NCBI RefSeq assembly: GCF_902498195.1
Contig: NZ_CABVIY010000003.1
Span: 186,001 to 250,000, forward strand
Source of the DNA: Pseudomonas fluorescens
Lineage (GTDB): Bacteria; Pseudomonadota; Gammaproteobacteria; Pseudomonadales; Pseudomonadaceae
Direction: 5' to 3'
DNA length: 64,000 nt
In this document: positions 27,641 to 34,555 of the stretch, in pieces
Layout of the letters: every line of letters begins with the position of its first letter
Position numbering within the stretch: the stretch's first letter is position 1
Program-made: the position numbers and the translations under genes
The notes under the pieces: model-generated
Seen by the model: the letters and a program-made list of their open reading frames with translations, nothing else
What the model was told of the DNA's origin: nothing
Database searches by the model: none

Positions 27641-27653
27641 TACTAAAGTCGTA
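27641..27653. promoter_or_regulatory. TACC-type motif upstream of the CXXCW gene
   Basis: TACTAAAGTCGTA, 10 of 13 matches to TACCAAGGTAGTA, 82 bases upstream of the CXXCW-protein ATG (27558, minus strand). Confidence 0.4.
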
Positions 27654-27682
27654 ATTTCCCCCCTGTTTATCGCCGATCCAGT

Positions 27683-27770
27683 GTGGGAGCGGGCTTGCTC
27701 GCGAAAGCGGTGAATCAGGCGGTGCAACTGTTGGCTGGCACACCGCTTTCGCGAGCAAGCCCGCTCCCAC
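27683..27770. repeat. REPIN-like 88-bp inverted pair
   Basis: Standard arms around AATCAGGCGGTGCAACTGTT. It lies between the ABC permease gene and the CXXCW gene. Confidence 0.93.
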
Positions 27771-27785
27771 ATCTGGATGGGGTGG

Positions 27786-28577
27786 TCAGCTGGATTTGCG
27801 CAGGGCCGCATGTTGCGGGTTGAAGGTCAGTACGGCGAGCAGGGTGAAGGCCAGGGTCAAGCCGGCACACACCATCAGCGCCAGCGGATTGAAGCGCTCG
27901 TACAGGGCAAAGCGCACCAGCTCCACCGCATGGGTGAACGGGTTCACCGAGCACAACCAAAACAGCCACTCGCTGGCCTCGCGCATTTTCCACAGCGGAT
28001 ACAGCGCCGAGGACAGGAAAAACAGCGGGAAGATCACGAAGTTCATCACCCCGGCGAAGTTCTCCAGCTGGCGGATCGCGTTCGACAGCAACAGGCCCAG
28101 GGCGCTGAGCATCAACGCCACCAGCAGCAACGCGGGCAGGGCGATCAACAGGCCCATGGCCGGTGGCTGTACACCGTAGAGCCAGGCGATCGCGAGGAAG
28201 GCATACACCTGCAACAGCGAAATCAGCGACGTGGCCATCAGCTTGCTGCACAGCAGAAAAGTCCGGGGCAGGGGGCTGGTCAGCAGCACGCGCATGCTGC
28301 CCATCTCGCGGTCGTAGACCATCGACAGCGAACCCTGCATGCCGTTGAACAGCAGGATCATGCAGGCCAGGCCCGGAATGATGTAGACCTCGTACGGAAT
28401 GTAGGTGTCGTAGGGTTCGATGATCGCGATCCCCAGTGCCGCACGAAACCCCGCCGCAAACACCAGCAGCCACAACAACGGCCGCACCAGTGCGCTGAGG
28501 AACCGTGTGCGTTGCAGCACAAAACGCAGCCACTCGCGCAGGACGATGCCGCTGAAACATTGCCAATAGGCGTTCAT
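27786..28577 (-). CDS. ABC transporter permease of the PQQ alcohol cluster
   Basis: A 263-residue ABC-2 type permease with six hydrophobic segments and the family motif DREMGSMRVLLTSPLPR in the cytoplasmic loop. It overlaps the upstream ATPase gene by 4 bases and belongs to the group of permeases encoded only with PQQ-dependent alcohol systems. With the ATPase and the periplasmic proteins upstream it forms one minus-strand operon (31472 to 27786). The transported substrate is unknown; ABC-2 permeases usually export. Confidence 0.87.
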   Translation of the reverse strand: MNAYWQCFSGIVLREWLRFVLQRTRFLSALVRPLLWLLVFAAGFRAALGIAIIEPYDTYIPYEVYIIPGLACMILLFNGMQGSLSMVYDREMGSMRVLLTSPLPRTFLLCSKLMATSLISLLQVYAFLAIAWLYGVQPPAMGLLIALPALLLVALMLSALGLLLSNAIRQLENFAGVMNFVIFPLFFLSSALYPLWKMREASEWLFWLCSVNPFTHAVELVRFALYERFNPLALMVCAGLTLAFTLLAVLTFNPQHAALRKSS

Positions 28578-29305
28578 AGCTGCGCTCCGGTGGTGGTCAG
28601 GCGAGTGAAGGCCGAATCCAGGTCGCCGCCGTGTTCCAGGCTCAGTGCGGCGGCTTGTCCGCGGGCCACCAGCCGGCCCTGATGGAGAATCAGCAGGTCG
28701 TCGTGGGGCTGCACTTCATCGAGCAAATGCGTGGTCCACAGCACGCTGATCTGCTGCTCGCGGCACAGGTCGCGAATGTGCTGGTTGAGCGCCAGGCGAC
28801 TGGCCGGGTCCAGGCCGGCGCTGGCTTCGTCGAGCAGCAGCAGGCGCGGTTCATGTAACAGGGCGCGGGCGATTTCCACCCGCCGACGATGGCCGCCATT
28901 GAGTGCGCGCACCCGCTCACTGCGGCGCTCGGTCAGGGTCTGGCGCTCCAGCTCCGCATCGACCCGCAGGCCGGTCTGGCGGCGCGACAAGCCGTGCAAT
29001 GCAGCGTGATAACGCAGGTTCTGCTCGACGCTGAGGTCCAGGTCCAGGGTGCTTTGCTGGAACACCACCCCCAGCTGCCTGAGTGCCGGACGCGGCGCGC
29101 TGCGTAACGAACAGCCGCCAACGCGGATATCGCCGCGCTGCACATCATAGAGCCGGGTCAGCAGCGCGATCAGGGTTGATTTGCCGGCGCCGTTGGGTCC
29201 CAGCAGCGCGGCGAAACGCCCCGGTGCCAGGTTGAAACTCACGTGTCGCAGGGCTTCCCGTGGGCCGTAGGCAAAGCTCAGGTCGCTGACGTCCAGGGCG
29301 TTCAT
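28574..29305 (-). CDS. ABC transporter ATP-binding protein of the PQQ alcohol cluster
   Basis: An ABC ATPase of 243 residues. It has Walker A GPNGAGKST, a Q-loop (VVFQQ), a signature region reading LNGGHRRRVEIARAL in place of LSGGQ, Walker B LLLLDEAS and an H-loop His (WTTHLLDE). The LNGGH signature is unusual but conserved residues around it are kept. The ATG at 29305 overlaps the stop of the beta-propeller gene (ATGA), so it is preferred to a GTG at 29326. It pairs with the ABC-2 permease downstream. Confidence 0.88.
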   Translation of the reverse strand: MNALDVSDLSFAYGPREALRHVSFNLAPGRFAALLGPNGAGKSTLIALLTRLYDVQRGDIRVGGCSLRSAPRPALRQLGVVFQQSTLDLDLSVEQNLRYHAALHGLSRRQTGLRVDAELERQTLTERRSERVRALNGGHRRRVEIARALLHEPRLLLLDEASAGLDPASRLALNQHIRDLCREQQISVLWTTHLLDEVQPHDDLLILHQGRLVARGQAAALSLEHGGDLDSAFTRLTTTGAQL

Positions 29306-30261
29306 GGGGTCACCACCACGCCCCACGGATAACGCCCGACCTTCACCGATTTACTGACCTTGAGGCTGTCGACATCGATCACCGACACATCGCCGCTGAC
29401 GCCGTTGGTGGCGAGCAATTGCTTTTGATCCGGGGTGAACGCCAATTGCCAGACACGCCGGCCCACCAACAGGTAGTCGAGGATCTCGAAGGTGCTGGCA
29501 TCGATCACCGCCACGTGATTGGCCGGGCCCAGGGCGACGAACGCGTATTTGCCGTCGGCGCTGAGCTTGATGCCCACTGGCTGCACCTTGTCCGGGTGCA
29601 CACCCTTGATCTGGAAATTCAGGGTCTTGAGGATGTGGCGGCTGGCGACGTCGAGAATGGTCACCGTGCCGCCGATTTCCGCCGAGGCCCAGAGTCGTGA
29701 ACCGTCGTTGCTGAACTCGACGAAGCGCGGCCGCTGGTCCACCAGTGTGCTGTCGGCGAGGGTCTGGGTGCTGGTGTCGATCCAGTGCAGCATGTTGGTG
29801 GTTTCGCTGGTGTTCACCGCCCACTTGCCGTCGGGGCTGACCGCCATGCCTTCGGGCTCGACGCCGACGTTGATCTGGCCGAGGACCTTGGAGGTCTCGG
29901 TGTCGATCACCGTGACCAGCGCATCGTCCTCATTGGAGACGTACAGCCAGCGGTTGTTGGGGTGCAGGGCGAATTGCTCGGGGTCCTTGCCCGAGGGCAG
30001 TTCCTTGATGATCTTGCGGGTCGCCACGTCCATCACCTGCACCCGGTCCGAGTCGCTGGCGCAGATGTACAGCAGCTTGTTGTCGTGGGACAGCAGCAGG
30101 CCGCGGGGGCGCTGGCCGACGGGCAGGGTCTCGGTGACTTGCAGGGTCTGCATGTCGATCAGGCTCAGGCTGTTGTCCTTTTCGTTGGAGACCCAGGCGG
30201 TGCTGGCGGTGGCGTGGCCGGCGGCGAGCAGCAGGGCGCACGTTAAAAGAGTGAGGCGCAT
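29302..30261 (-). CDS. PQQ-associated YVTN-type beta-propeller protein (periplasmic)
   Basis: A 319-residue protein with a signal peptide (MRLTLLTCALLLAAGHATA) and about seven repeated blades of the YVTN/40-residue type (LPVGQRPRGLLLSHDNKLLY, INVGVEPEGMAVSPDGKW, VGRRVWQLAFTPDQKQLL). The family occurs with PQQ alcohol dehydrogenases and their ABC transporter. It probably binds a partner or metabolite in the periplasm rather than carrying catalysis. The ATG at 30261 gives the signal peptide at the N-terminus; the longer frame to 30435 adds no conserved sequence. Confidence 0.87.
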   Translation of the reverse strand: MRLTLLTCALLLAAGHATASTAWVSNEKDNSLSLIDMQTLQVTETLPVGQRPRGLLLSHDNKLLYICASDSDRVQVMDVATRKIIKELPSGKDPEQFALHPNNRWLYVSNEDDALVTVIDTETSKVLGQINVGVEPEGMAVSPDGKWAVNTSETTNMLHWIDTSTQTLADSTLVDQRPRFVEFSNDGSRLWASAEIGGTVTILDVASRHILKTLNFQIKGVHPDKVQPVGIKLSADGKYAFVALGPANHVAVIDASTFEILDYLLVGRRVWQLAFTPDQKQLLATNGVSGDVSVIDVDSLKVSKSVKVGRYPWGVVVTP

Positions 30262-30287
30262 GGCAGTGTCCTTTTTGTAGTTGTTGT

Positions 30288-31472
30288 TCAGGGGAAGCGG
30301 CAGCTGACCTCGGGCTTGTCGTAACCCAGGCTGTCCATTTCGTTGAAGGGGTGCAGGAAACCGTCCTGTGGCGAGGTGCTGACCAGCGCCCGGGGCTGCA
30401 CGATCGGGATCGGCTGGCGCAACTGGCCGTTCCACGGGCGATAACTGAGCTTGCGTCCCTTGAAGCCGTCCAGTGGCAATTGATCGCTGATTTCCAGCGC
30501 GCGGATCGCCATCGGCTCGGTCTGGCGCAGTTTGCTCACGGCGCTGGCGATGCTGCGCACGGCCATCCAGGCGGCGAAATCCCGATCATTCATCCAGCGC
30601 CCGGCCAGGGCTTCGAAGCGTTTCTGCAACTGCGCGGCGCCGTAGGTCTCCACGGTCTTGTGCCAGCCCGTCGGGGTCAGGCCCTGGGTGCCGGCGACCG
30701 GGCGCGGATACCAGGTCTGGTAGGGCACGTATTCGCCGAAGTCGCCGCGCTCGTCCGCCACCAGCACCACGTCGTATTCGGCGGTCTGGGTGAACAGCGG
30801 CATGTCGGCCTGGGCGCTGCGGCGTTGATCGTTATCGAAACTCCAGGGTTTCTCCGCTATCAGTTGCATGCCAAAGCGCTTGGCCGCGCGACGCAGGGCC
30901 GCCGCATAGGCTTGATCATCGGCGGTCGGGCCGACGATCAGCAGCGCCCGTTGCCATTTGCGCACCACCAGGAATTGCGCCAGCGCATCGGCCAGCATCG
31001 CCCGGCTCGGCAGGCTGTGCAGCACGTTGGGCAGGCAATCGGTGCTGCGCAGGCTGTCGTCGGGGCTGCCGGCATTGAACAGCAGGCTGTCGGGCAGCGC
31101 TGCACTGAGTTGGCGCAGGCTGGCGGCCGGTGCGTTCACCACAAACAGGCGCAGGCCTTGTTCATGCTGGGCTTTTGCCGCGTCGAGCAGGGCTTGGGGG
31201 CTGTCGACGCTGGCGCTGGTCAGGCTGTAGCTGTGATTGAGGAAGCGCCCGGTGCTGTTGCTGTCGGTGATCGCCAGTTCGGCGCCGCGCAGGCCGGTAT
31301 CGACGGGTTCGGGAATGACGTTGGACAGCAGCGGGCCGGGGTCGGGGCGATAACCCAGATAGCCGATCCGTACCTGCAACGGCGCATCCGCGGCCTGGGT
31401 CTGGGTGCCCGGGCTGGCGGCGCAGGCGATCGCCAGCAGGTAGATCAGGGCGTATGGGGCAAGCTGGCGCAT
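30288..31472 (-). CDS. ABC transporter substrate-binding protein of the PQQ alcohol cluster
   Basis: A 394-residue periplasmic-binding protein with a signal peptide (MRQLAPYALIYLLAIACAAS) whose Cys may allow lipidation but does not fit a clean lipobox. The fold resembles Leu/Ile/Val- or amide-binding type I proteins (RAGLLIVGPTADDQAYAAAL-like segment, residues about 185-205). It is the first gene of the operon of beta-propeller, ATPase and permease. GGAG lies 8 bases ahead of the ATG at 31472. Such proteins are found only beside PQQ alcohol dehydrogenases. The ligand is unknown. Confidence 0.85.
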   Translation of the reverse strand: MRQLAPYALIYLLAIACAASPGTQTQAADAPLQVRIGYLGYRPDPGPLLSNVIPEPVDTGLRGAELAITDSNSTGRFLNHSYSLTSASVDSPQALLDAAKAQHEQGLRLFVVNAPAASLRQLSAALPDSLLFNAGSPDDSLRSTDCLPNVLHSLPSRAMLADALAQFLVVRKWQRALLIVGPTADDQAYAAALRRAAKRFGMQLIAEKPWSFDNDQRRSAQADMPLFTQTAEYDVVLVADERGDFGEYVPYQTWYPRPVAGTQGLTPTGWHKTVETYGAAQLQKRFEALAGRWMNDRDFAAWMAVRSIASAVSKLRQTEPMAIRALEISDQLPLDGFKGRKLSYRPWNGQLRQPIPIVQPRALVSTSPQDGFLHPFNEMDSLGYDKPEVSCRFP

Positions 31473-31551
31473 AGGGCACTCCATGACAGGTAGCGCCAGC
31501 ATAGGAAGCCCGTGACGTGCTGAACATATGCAGAAAGTACCAGCGGGCCAG

Positions 31552-31564
31552 TACCAAGGTAGTA
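31552..31564. promoter_or_regulatory. TACCAAGGTAGTA motif between the ABC operon and pedS2R2
   Basis: TACCAAGGTAGTA in the divergent promoter region, 79 bases upstream of the binding-protein gene and 65 bases upstream of the small peptide gene. It is the best match to the shared motif and the reference for the other sites. Confidence 0.6.
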
Positions 31565-31629
31565 GCCCGGCCCGGGCGGCGCGGTTTTAGCATGGACAAC
31601 CACGGCCATGACTCTGGAGGGGATTGCCC

Positions 31630-31752
31630 ATGCGTATCGTCAAAGCGCTGCTCCTGCCGTTTCTGCTGATCCTGACCCTGATCGGCGTCGACCGGCTGCA
31701 CGGCCCACGGCCCGTGCCGTTGCAGGTCATGCCCGCGACACCGGGGCGCTAG
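31630..31752 (+). CDS. Small 40-residue membrane-type peptide upstream of pedS2
   Basis: An open frame of 40 codons, MRIVKALLLPFLLILTLIGV and 20 more residues ending in PGR, with a Shine-Dalgarno sequence GGAGGGG 7 bases ahead of the ATG. The N-terminal half is one strongly hydrophobic helix (residues 5-19) after a basic start, so it is a membrane or secreted peptide. The stop (TAG) lies 2 bases before the GTG of the sensor kinase, which itself has only a weak ribosome site, so translation is likely coupled. I do not recognise a family. A leader peptide or a kinase-associated membrane peptide would fit. Confidence 0.65.
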   Translation: MRIVKALLLPFLLILTLIGVDRLHGPRPVPLQVMPATPGR

Positions 31753-31754
31753 GC

Positions 31755-33017
31755 GTGTCGGCCCTGTGGCGGATCAACCTGTGGGTCTGCGGCTTTTTCG
31801 CCCTGGTCACCCTGGCGTGCACGGGGCTGCTGGTGCATCAGGCCGTGGAGGATGTCGAGCGTGAACTGCAATCGGCTGAAGCGGTGGTCGCGTATGTGAG
31901 CGAAACCGCCGCGCGTGATCCTGTCAGCCTGCAACCGCGACTGACCCAGAGCCTGCGGCATGTCCGTGTGCGCTGGCTGGCGCCGGATGAATCGCCACCG
32001 CTGGCCGAACAACGCGGGCTGGATGCCTGGCTCGGACGTCTGTTGTTCGCCGATGTTCGCCACGGCACACAGGTGGTGGATCTGTCGGAGGGTCGCCGGG
32101 TGCAGATCGCGGTCGATCCGCGCGATGAAATCGACGAGGTCTGGGACTCCCTGCAACAACTGCTGAGCCTGTGCGCGCTGGCGCTGACGGTCAGCCTGTT
32201 GACCATCCGCTGGGCCGTGCGTCGCGGCATGGGCTTGCTCGATGAGCTGCTGCGGGCGTTGCAGCAGGTGTGCGCCGGCCAGCTCAAGGTGCGCCTGCCC
32301 ACCCAAGGGTTGCCGGAGGCGCGGCAACTGGCGCTGCATTTCAACCGCATGACCGCCGCGCTGGAACAGGCCGGCGCCGACAATGCCCGGCTGACCCAGG
32401 CCTTGCTGGCCGTGCAGGAGCAGGAACGCACGCAACTGGCCCAGGCCCTGCACGACGACCTCGGGCAGTACCTGGCCGGCATCCGGGCCCAGGCGTGCCT
32501 GTTGCGCCTGGTGGCCGATCAACCGCATGCCGTCGAGCGCACGGTGCGCGAACTGGAGCACAACTGCGAACACCTGCAACAGGGCTTTCGGGCACTGGTG
32601 CACAACCTCTATCCGGTGGTCCTGCAACACCTGTCGCTGGCCGACGCCTTCGCCTTGCTGGTGGAGCAATGGCAGGGCCGGCAGGGCATTGCGTGTCAGC
32701 TGCGGATCAGTGCGCAGTTGCCGGCGCTGCCGGCAGCGGACAAGACTCATCTGTACCGCTTGCTGCAGGAGGCCCTGACCAACATCGCCCGGCATGCCGG
32801 CGCCAGCCAGGTGCGGGTGCGCCTGCAACACCACGGCGCACACCTGCGCCTGCTGGTGCGTGATAACGGTCGCGGCGCAGCGTCACCCCGGCGGCCCGGC
32901 GTCGGCCTGCATTCGATGCGCGAACGCGCCCGCAGCCTGGGCGCGGATTTGCGCATCATCAGCCACCCCGGTGCCGGATGGGCGCTGGCCTTGTACATGC
33001 CTTTGGAGGCTTCATGA
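31755..33017 (+). CDS. pedS2: Sensor histidine kinase PedS2 (EraS/ExaD-like)
   Basis: A 420-residue membrane kinase of the NarX type. There are two membrane helices (about 8-28 and 137-155) around a periplasmic domain of about 110 residues, then a HAMP-like linker, HisKA_3 with phospho-His233 (ALHDDLGQYL) and a HATPase domain (about 325-415; DNGRGAAS). A run of acidic residues (Asp121, Asp124, Glu125, Asp127, Glu128, Asp131) ends the periplasmic domain. Gene order matches P. putida PedS2, which responds to lanthanides, and P. aeruginosa EraS. A GTG start is chosen because it begins just after the small peptide gene; the longer frame from 31608 has no signal-like sequence. Confidence 0.88.
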   Translation: MSALWRINLWVCGFFALVTLACTGLLVHQAVEDVERELQSAEAVVAYVSETAARDPVSLQPRLTQSLRHVRVRWLAPDESPPLAEQRGLDAWLGRLLFADVRHGTQVVDLSEGRRVQIAVDPRDEIDEVWDSLQQLLSLCALALTVSLLTIRWAVRRGMGLLDELLRALQQVCAGQLKVRLPTQGLPEARQLALHFNRMTAALEQAGADNARLTQALLAVQEQERTQLAQALHDDLGQYLAGIRAQACLLRLVADQPHAVERTVRELEHNCEHLQQGFRALVHNLYPVVLQHLSLADAFALLVEQWQGRQGIACQLRISAQLPALPAADKTHLYRLLQEALTNIARHAGASQVRVRLQHHGAHLRLLVRDNGRGAASPRRPGVGLHSMRERARSLGADLRIISHPGAGWALALYMPLEAS

Positions 33018-33652
33018 ATATTTTGCTGGTCGATGACCACGCGGTAGTCCGCCAGGGCTACGCCAGCCTGTTACGCGCCGTGTTGCCGGCGATGGACGTG
33101 CGGGAGGCGGCGACCGGCGAAGAGGCGTTGATCCGGGTCCAGGAAAGCGTGCCGCAGCTGGTGATCATGGATTTCGGCCTGCCGGGTATCAGTGGCCTGG
33201 AAACCACCCGACGCCTGCGCCAACGCTTGCCGCAGCTGCGAGTGCTGTTCTTCAGCATGCACGATGAGCTGCCCTTGGTGCGCCAGGCGCTGGACGCCGG
33301 GGCGACGGGCTACCTGACCAAAAGCTCGGCGCCTGAAGTGCTGATCGAAGCGGTGCGGCGCGTGCTCGCCGGCCATGCCTACATCGAACAGCCGCTGGCC
33401 ACTCAACTGGCCTGCCATGCGCAGCAGGATGCCAGCGATCCCCGCTTGCAAAGCATGACCCAGCGCGAGCTGGAGATCTTCGTCATGCTCGCCAAAGGCA
33501 CCCCGGCGCGGCAGATTGCCGAGCAGCTGAGCATCAGCAGCAAGACCGTTTCCAACCACCTGACGTTGCTCAAGAGCAAGTTGCAGGTCAGTTCCCATGC
33601 CGAACTGGTGCACCTGGGGATTGATATGGGCGTGGTGCGCAAGGCGGGGTGA
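33014..33652 (+). CDS. pedR2: LuxR/NarL-type response regulator PedR2 (EraR/ExaE-like)
   Basis: A 212-residue regulator that overlaps the kinase stop (ATGA). The receiver (1-120) starts MNILLVDDHAVVRQGYASLL and has phospho-Asp in VIMDFGLPG and Lys in TKSS. The HTH (about 145-205) is LTLLK-type, with MTQRELEIFVMLAKGTPARQ. In P. putida PedR2, phosphorylated when lanthanides are absent, activates pedE and represses pedH. It is a candidate binder of the TACCAAGG motif found at both promoters. Confidence 0.9.
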   Translation: MNILLVDDHAVVRQGYASLLRAVLPAMDVREAATGEEALIRVQESVPQLVIMDFGLPGISGLETTRRLRQRLPQLRVLFFSMHDELPLVRQALDAGATGYLTKSSAPEVLIEAVRRVLAGHAYIEQPLATQLACHAQQDASDPRLQSMTQRELEIFVMLAKGTPARQIAEQLSISSKTVSNHLTLLKSKLQVSSHAELVHLGIDMGVVRKAG

Positions 33653-33670
33653 CGCGGTAGCCGAACCCCT

Positions 33671-33758
33671 GTGGGAGCGGGCTTGCTCGCGAAAGCGGTG
33701 TGTCAGTAGTCACATGCATTGACTGGCACACCGCTTTCGCGAGCAAGCCCGCTCCCAC
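33671..33758. repeat. REPIN-like 88-bp inverted pair
   Basis: Standard arms around TGTGTCAGTAGTCACATGCA. It lies between the convergent pedR2 and pentapeptide genes. Confidence 0.93.
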
Positions 33759-33771
33759 AGGAATGAGCGGC

Positions 33772-34419
33772 TCATTTATCCCACGTCGTCGGGCATCCCG
33801 TGCAGCCCTCCATGTTCGCATCCTGAAAATTCGCATAGTGCTGGCGCGAGCCGTTGAGGTTGGCGTGTTCCAGGTTGCTTTCGCCCAGCTTGGCCTCTTG
33901 CAGGTTGGCGTCGCTGAGGTTCGCGCCTTTGAGGTCGGCCTTGCTCAGCCAGGTCATTTCCAGGTCGGCGGCGCGCAGGTTGGTGTGGTGGAATCGGGCG
34001 CCGGAGAGACGGGCGAATTGCAGGTAGGCGGCGCTGAGGTCGGCGTTTTCGAATTGCGCACCCTGGGCGAACATCCCCCAGCCCTGGATCGCCACCAGTG
34101 TCGCGCCGCTGAAATCGGCCAGGCGCAGGTTGCTTTGTTGCAGACTGGCGCGGGTCAGGTTGGCGCCTTGCAGGCGGGCCTTTTCCAGGTTGGCCAGGTC
34201 GAGGCGGGCGTGGCGCAGGTCGGCCTCGCGCAGGTCGGCGCCGCTGAGGTTCATGTTGCGCAGGTCCTGGTTGCGCAGGTTGGCGCCCTTGAGATTGGCG
34301 CCGGGGCATTGGCTGTGTTCGGCGATGGTGCAGCCGTTGATGATCAACGGGGCGTCGTCGCCGTCGTCGGCGTACGCCGTGGCAACGCTCAATAGCAGCA
34401 GTAGCGGCAGGTAGTTCAT
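33772..34419 (-). CDS. Secreted pentapeptide-repeat protein
   Basis: A 215-residue protein with a signal peptide (MNYLPLLLLLSVATAYA). From residue about 35 it is made of pentapeptide repeats of the A(D/N)Lxx kind (ANLKG, ANLRN, ADLRE, ADLRH, ANLEK, ANLTR and so on), expected to form a right-handed quadrilateral beta-helix. A gap around residues 95-120 (FSGATLVAIQGWGMFAQGAQ) breaks the helix. The ATG at 34419 is used because the longer frame runs into the REP element. It sits convergent to pedR2 and downstream of pedE, as in P. putida. The role is unknown. Confidence 0.87.
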   Translation of the reverse strand: MNYLPLLLLLSVATAYADDGDDAPLIINGCTIAEHSQCPGANLKGANLRNQDLRNMNLSGADLREADLRHARLDLANLEKARLQGANLTRASLQQSNLRLADFSGATLVAIQGWGMFAQGAQFENADLSAAYLQFARLSGARFHHTNLRAADLEMTWLSKADLKGANLSDANLQEAKLGESNLEHANLNGSRQHYANFQDANMEGCTGCPTTWDK

Positions 34420-34441
34420 GGCAAGGTCTCCGAATGCCCCT

Positions 34442-34539
34442 GTAGGAGCGAGCACGCTCGCGATGGTCGTCAACGATGACGCAGGGTGTCTGCTGCCCCG
34501 CGGTGTGCTTGAGACCATCGCGAGCGTGCTCGCTCCTAC
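34442..34539. repeat. REP-type inverted pair with CACGCTCG arms
   Basis: GTAGGAGCGAGCACGCTCGC and its complement, 98 bp. The inner arm base differs from other copies and is compensated on both sides. It lies between pedE and the pentapeptide gene. Confidence 0.88.
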
Positions 34540-34555
34540 AGGGGGGGGTGGGGGG

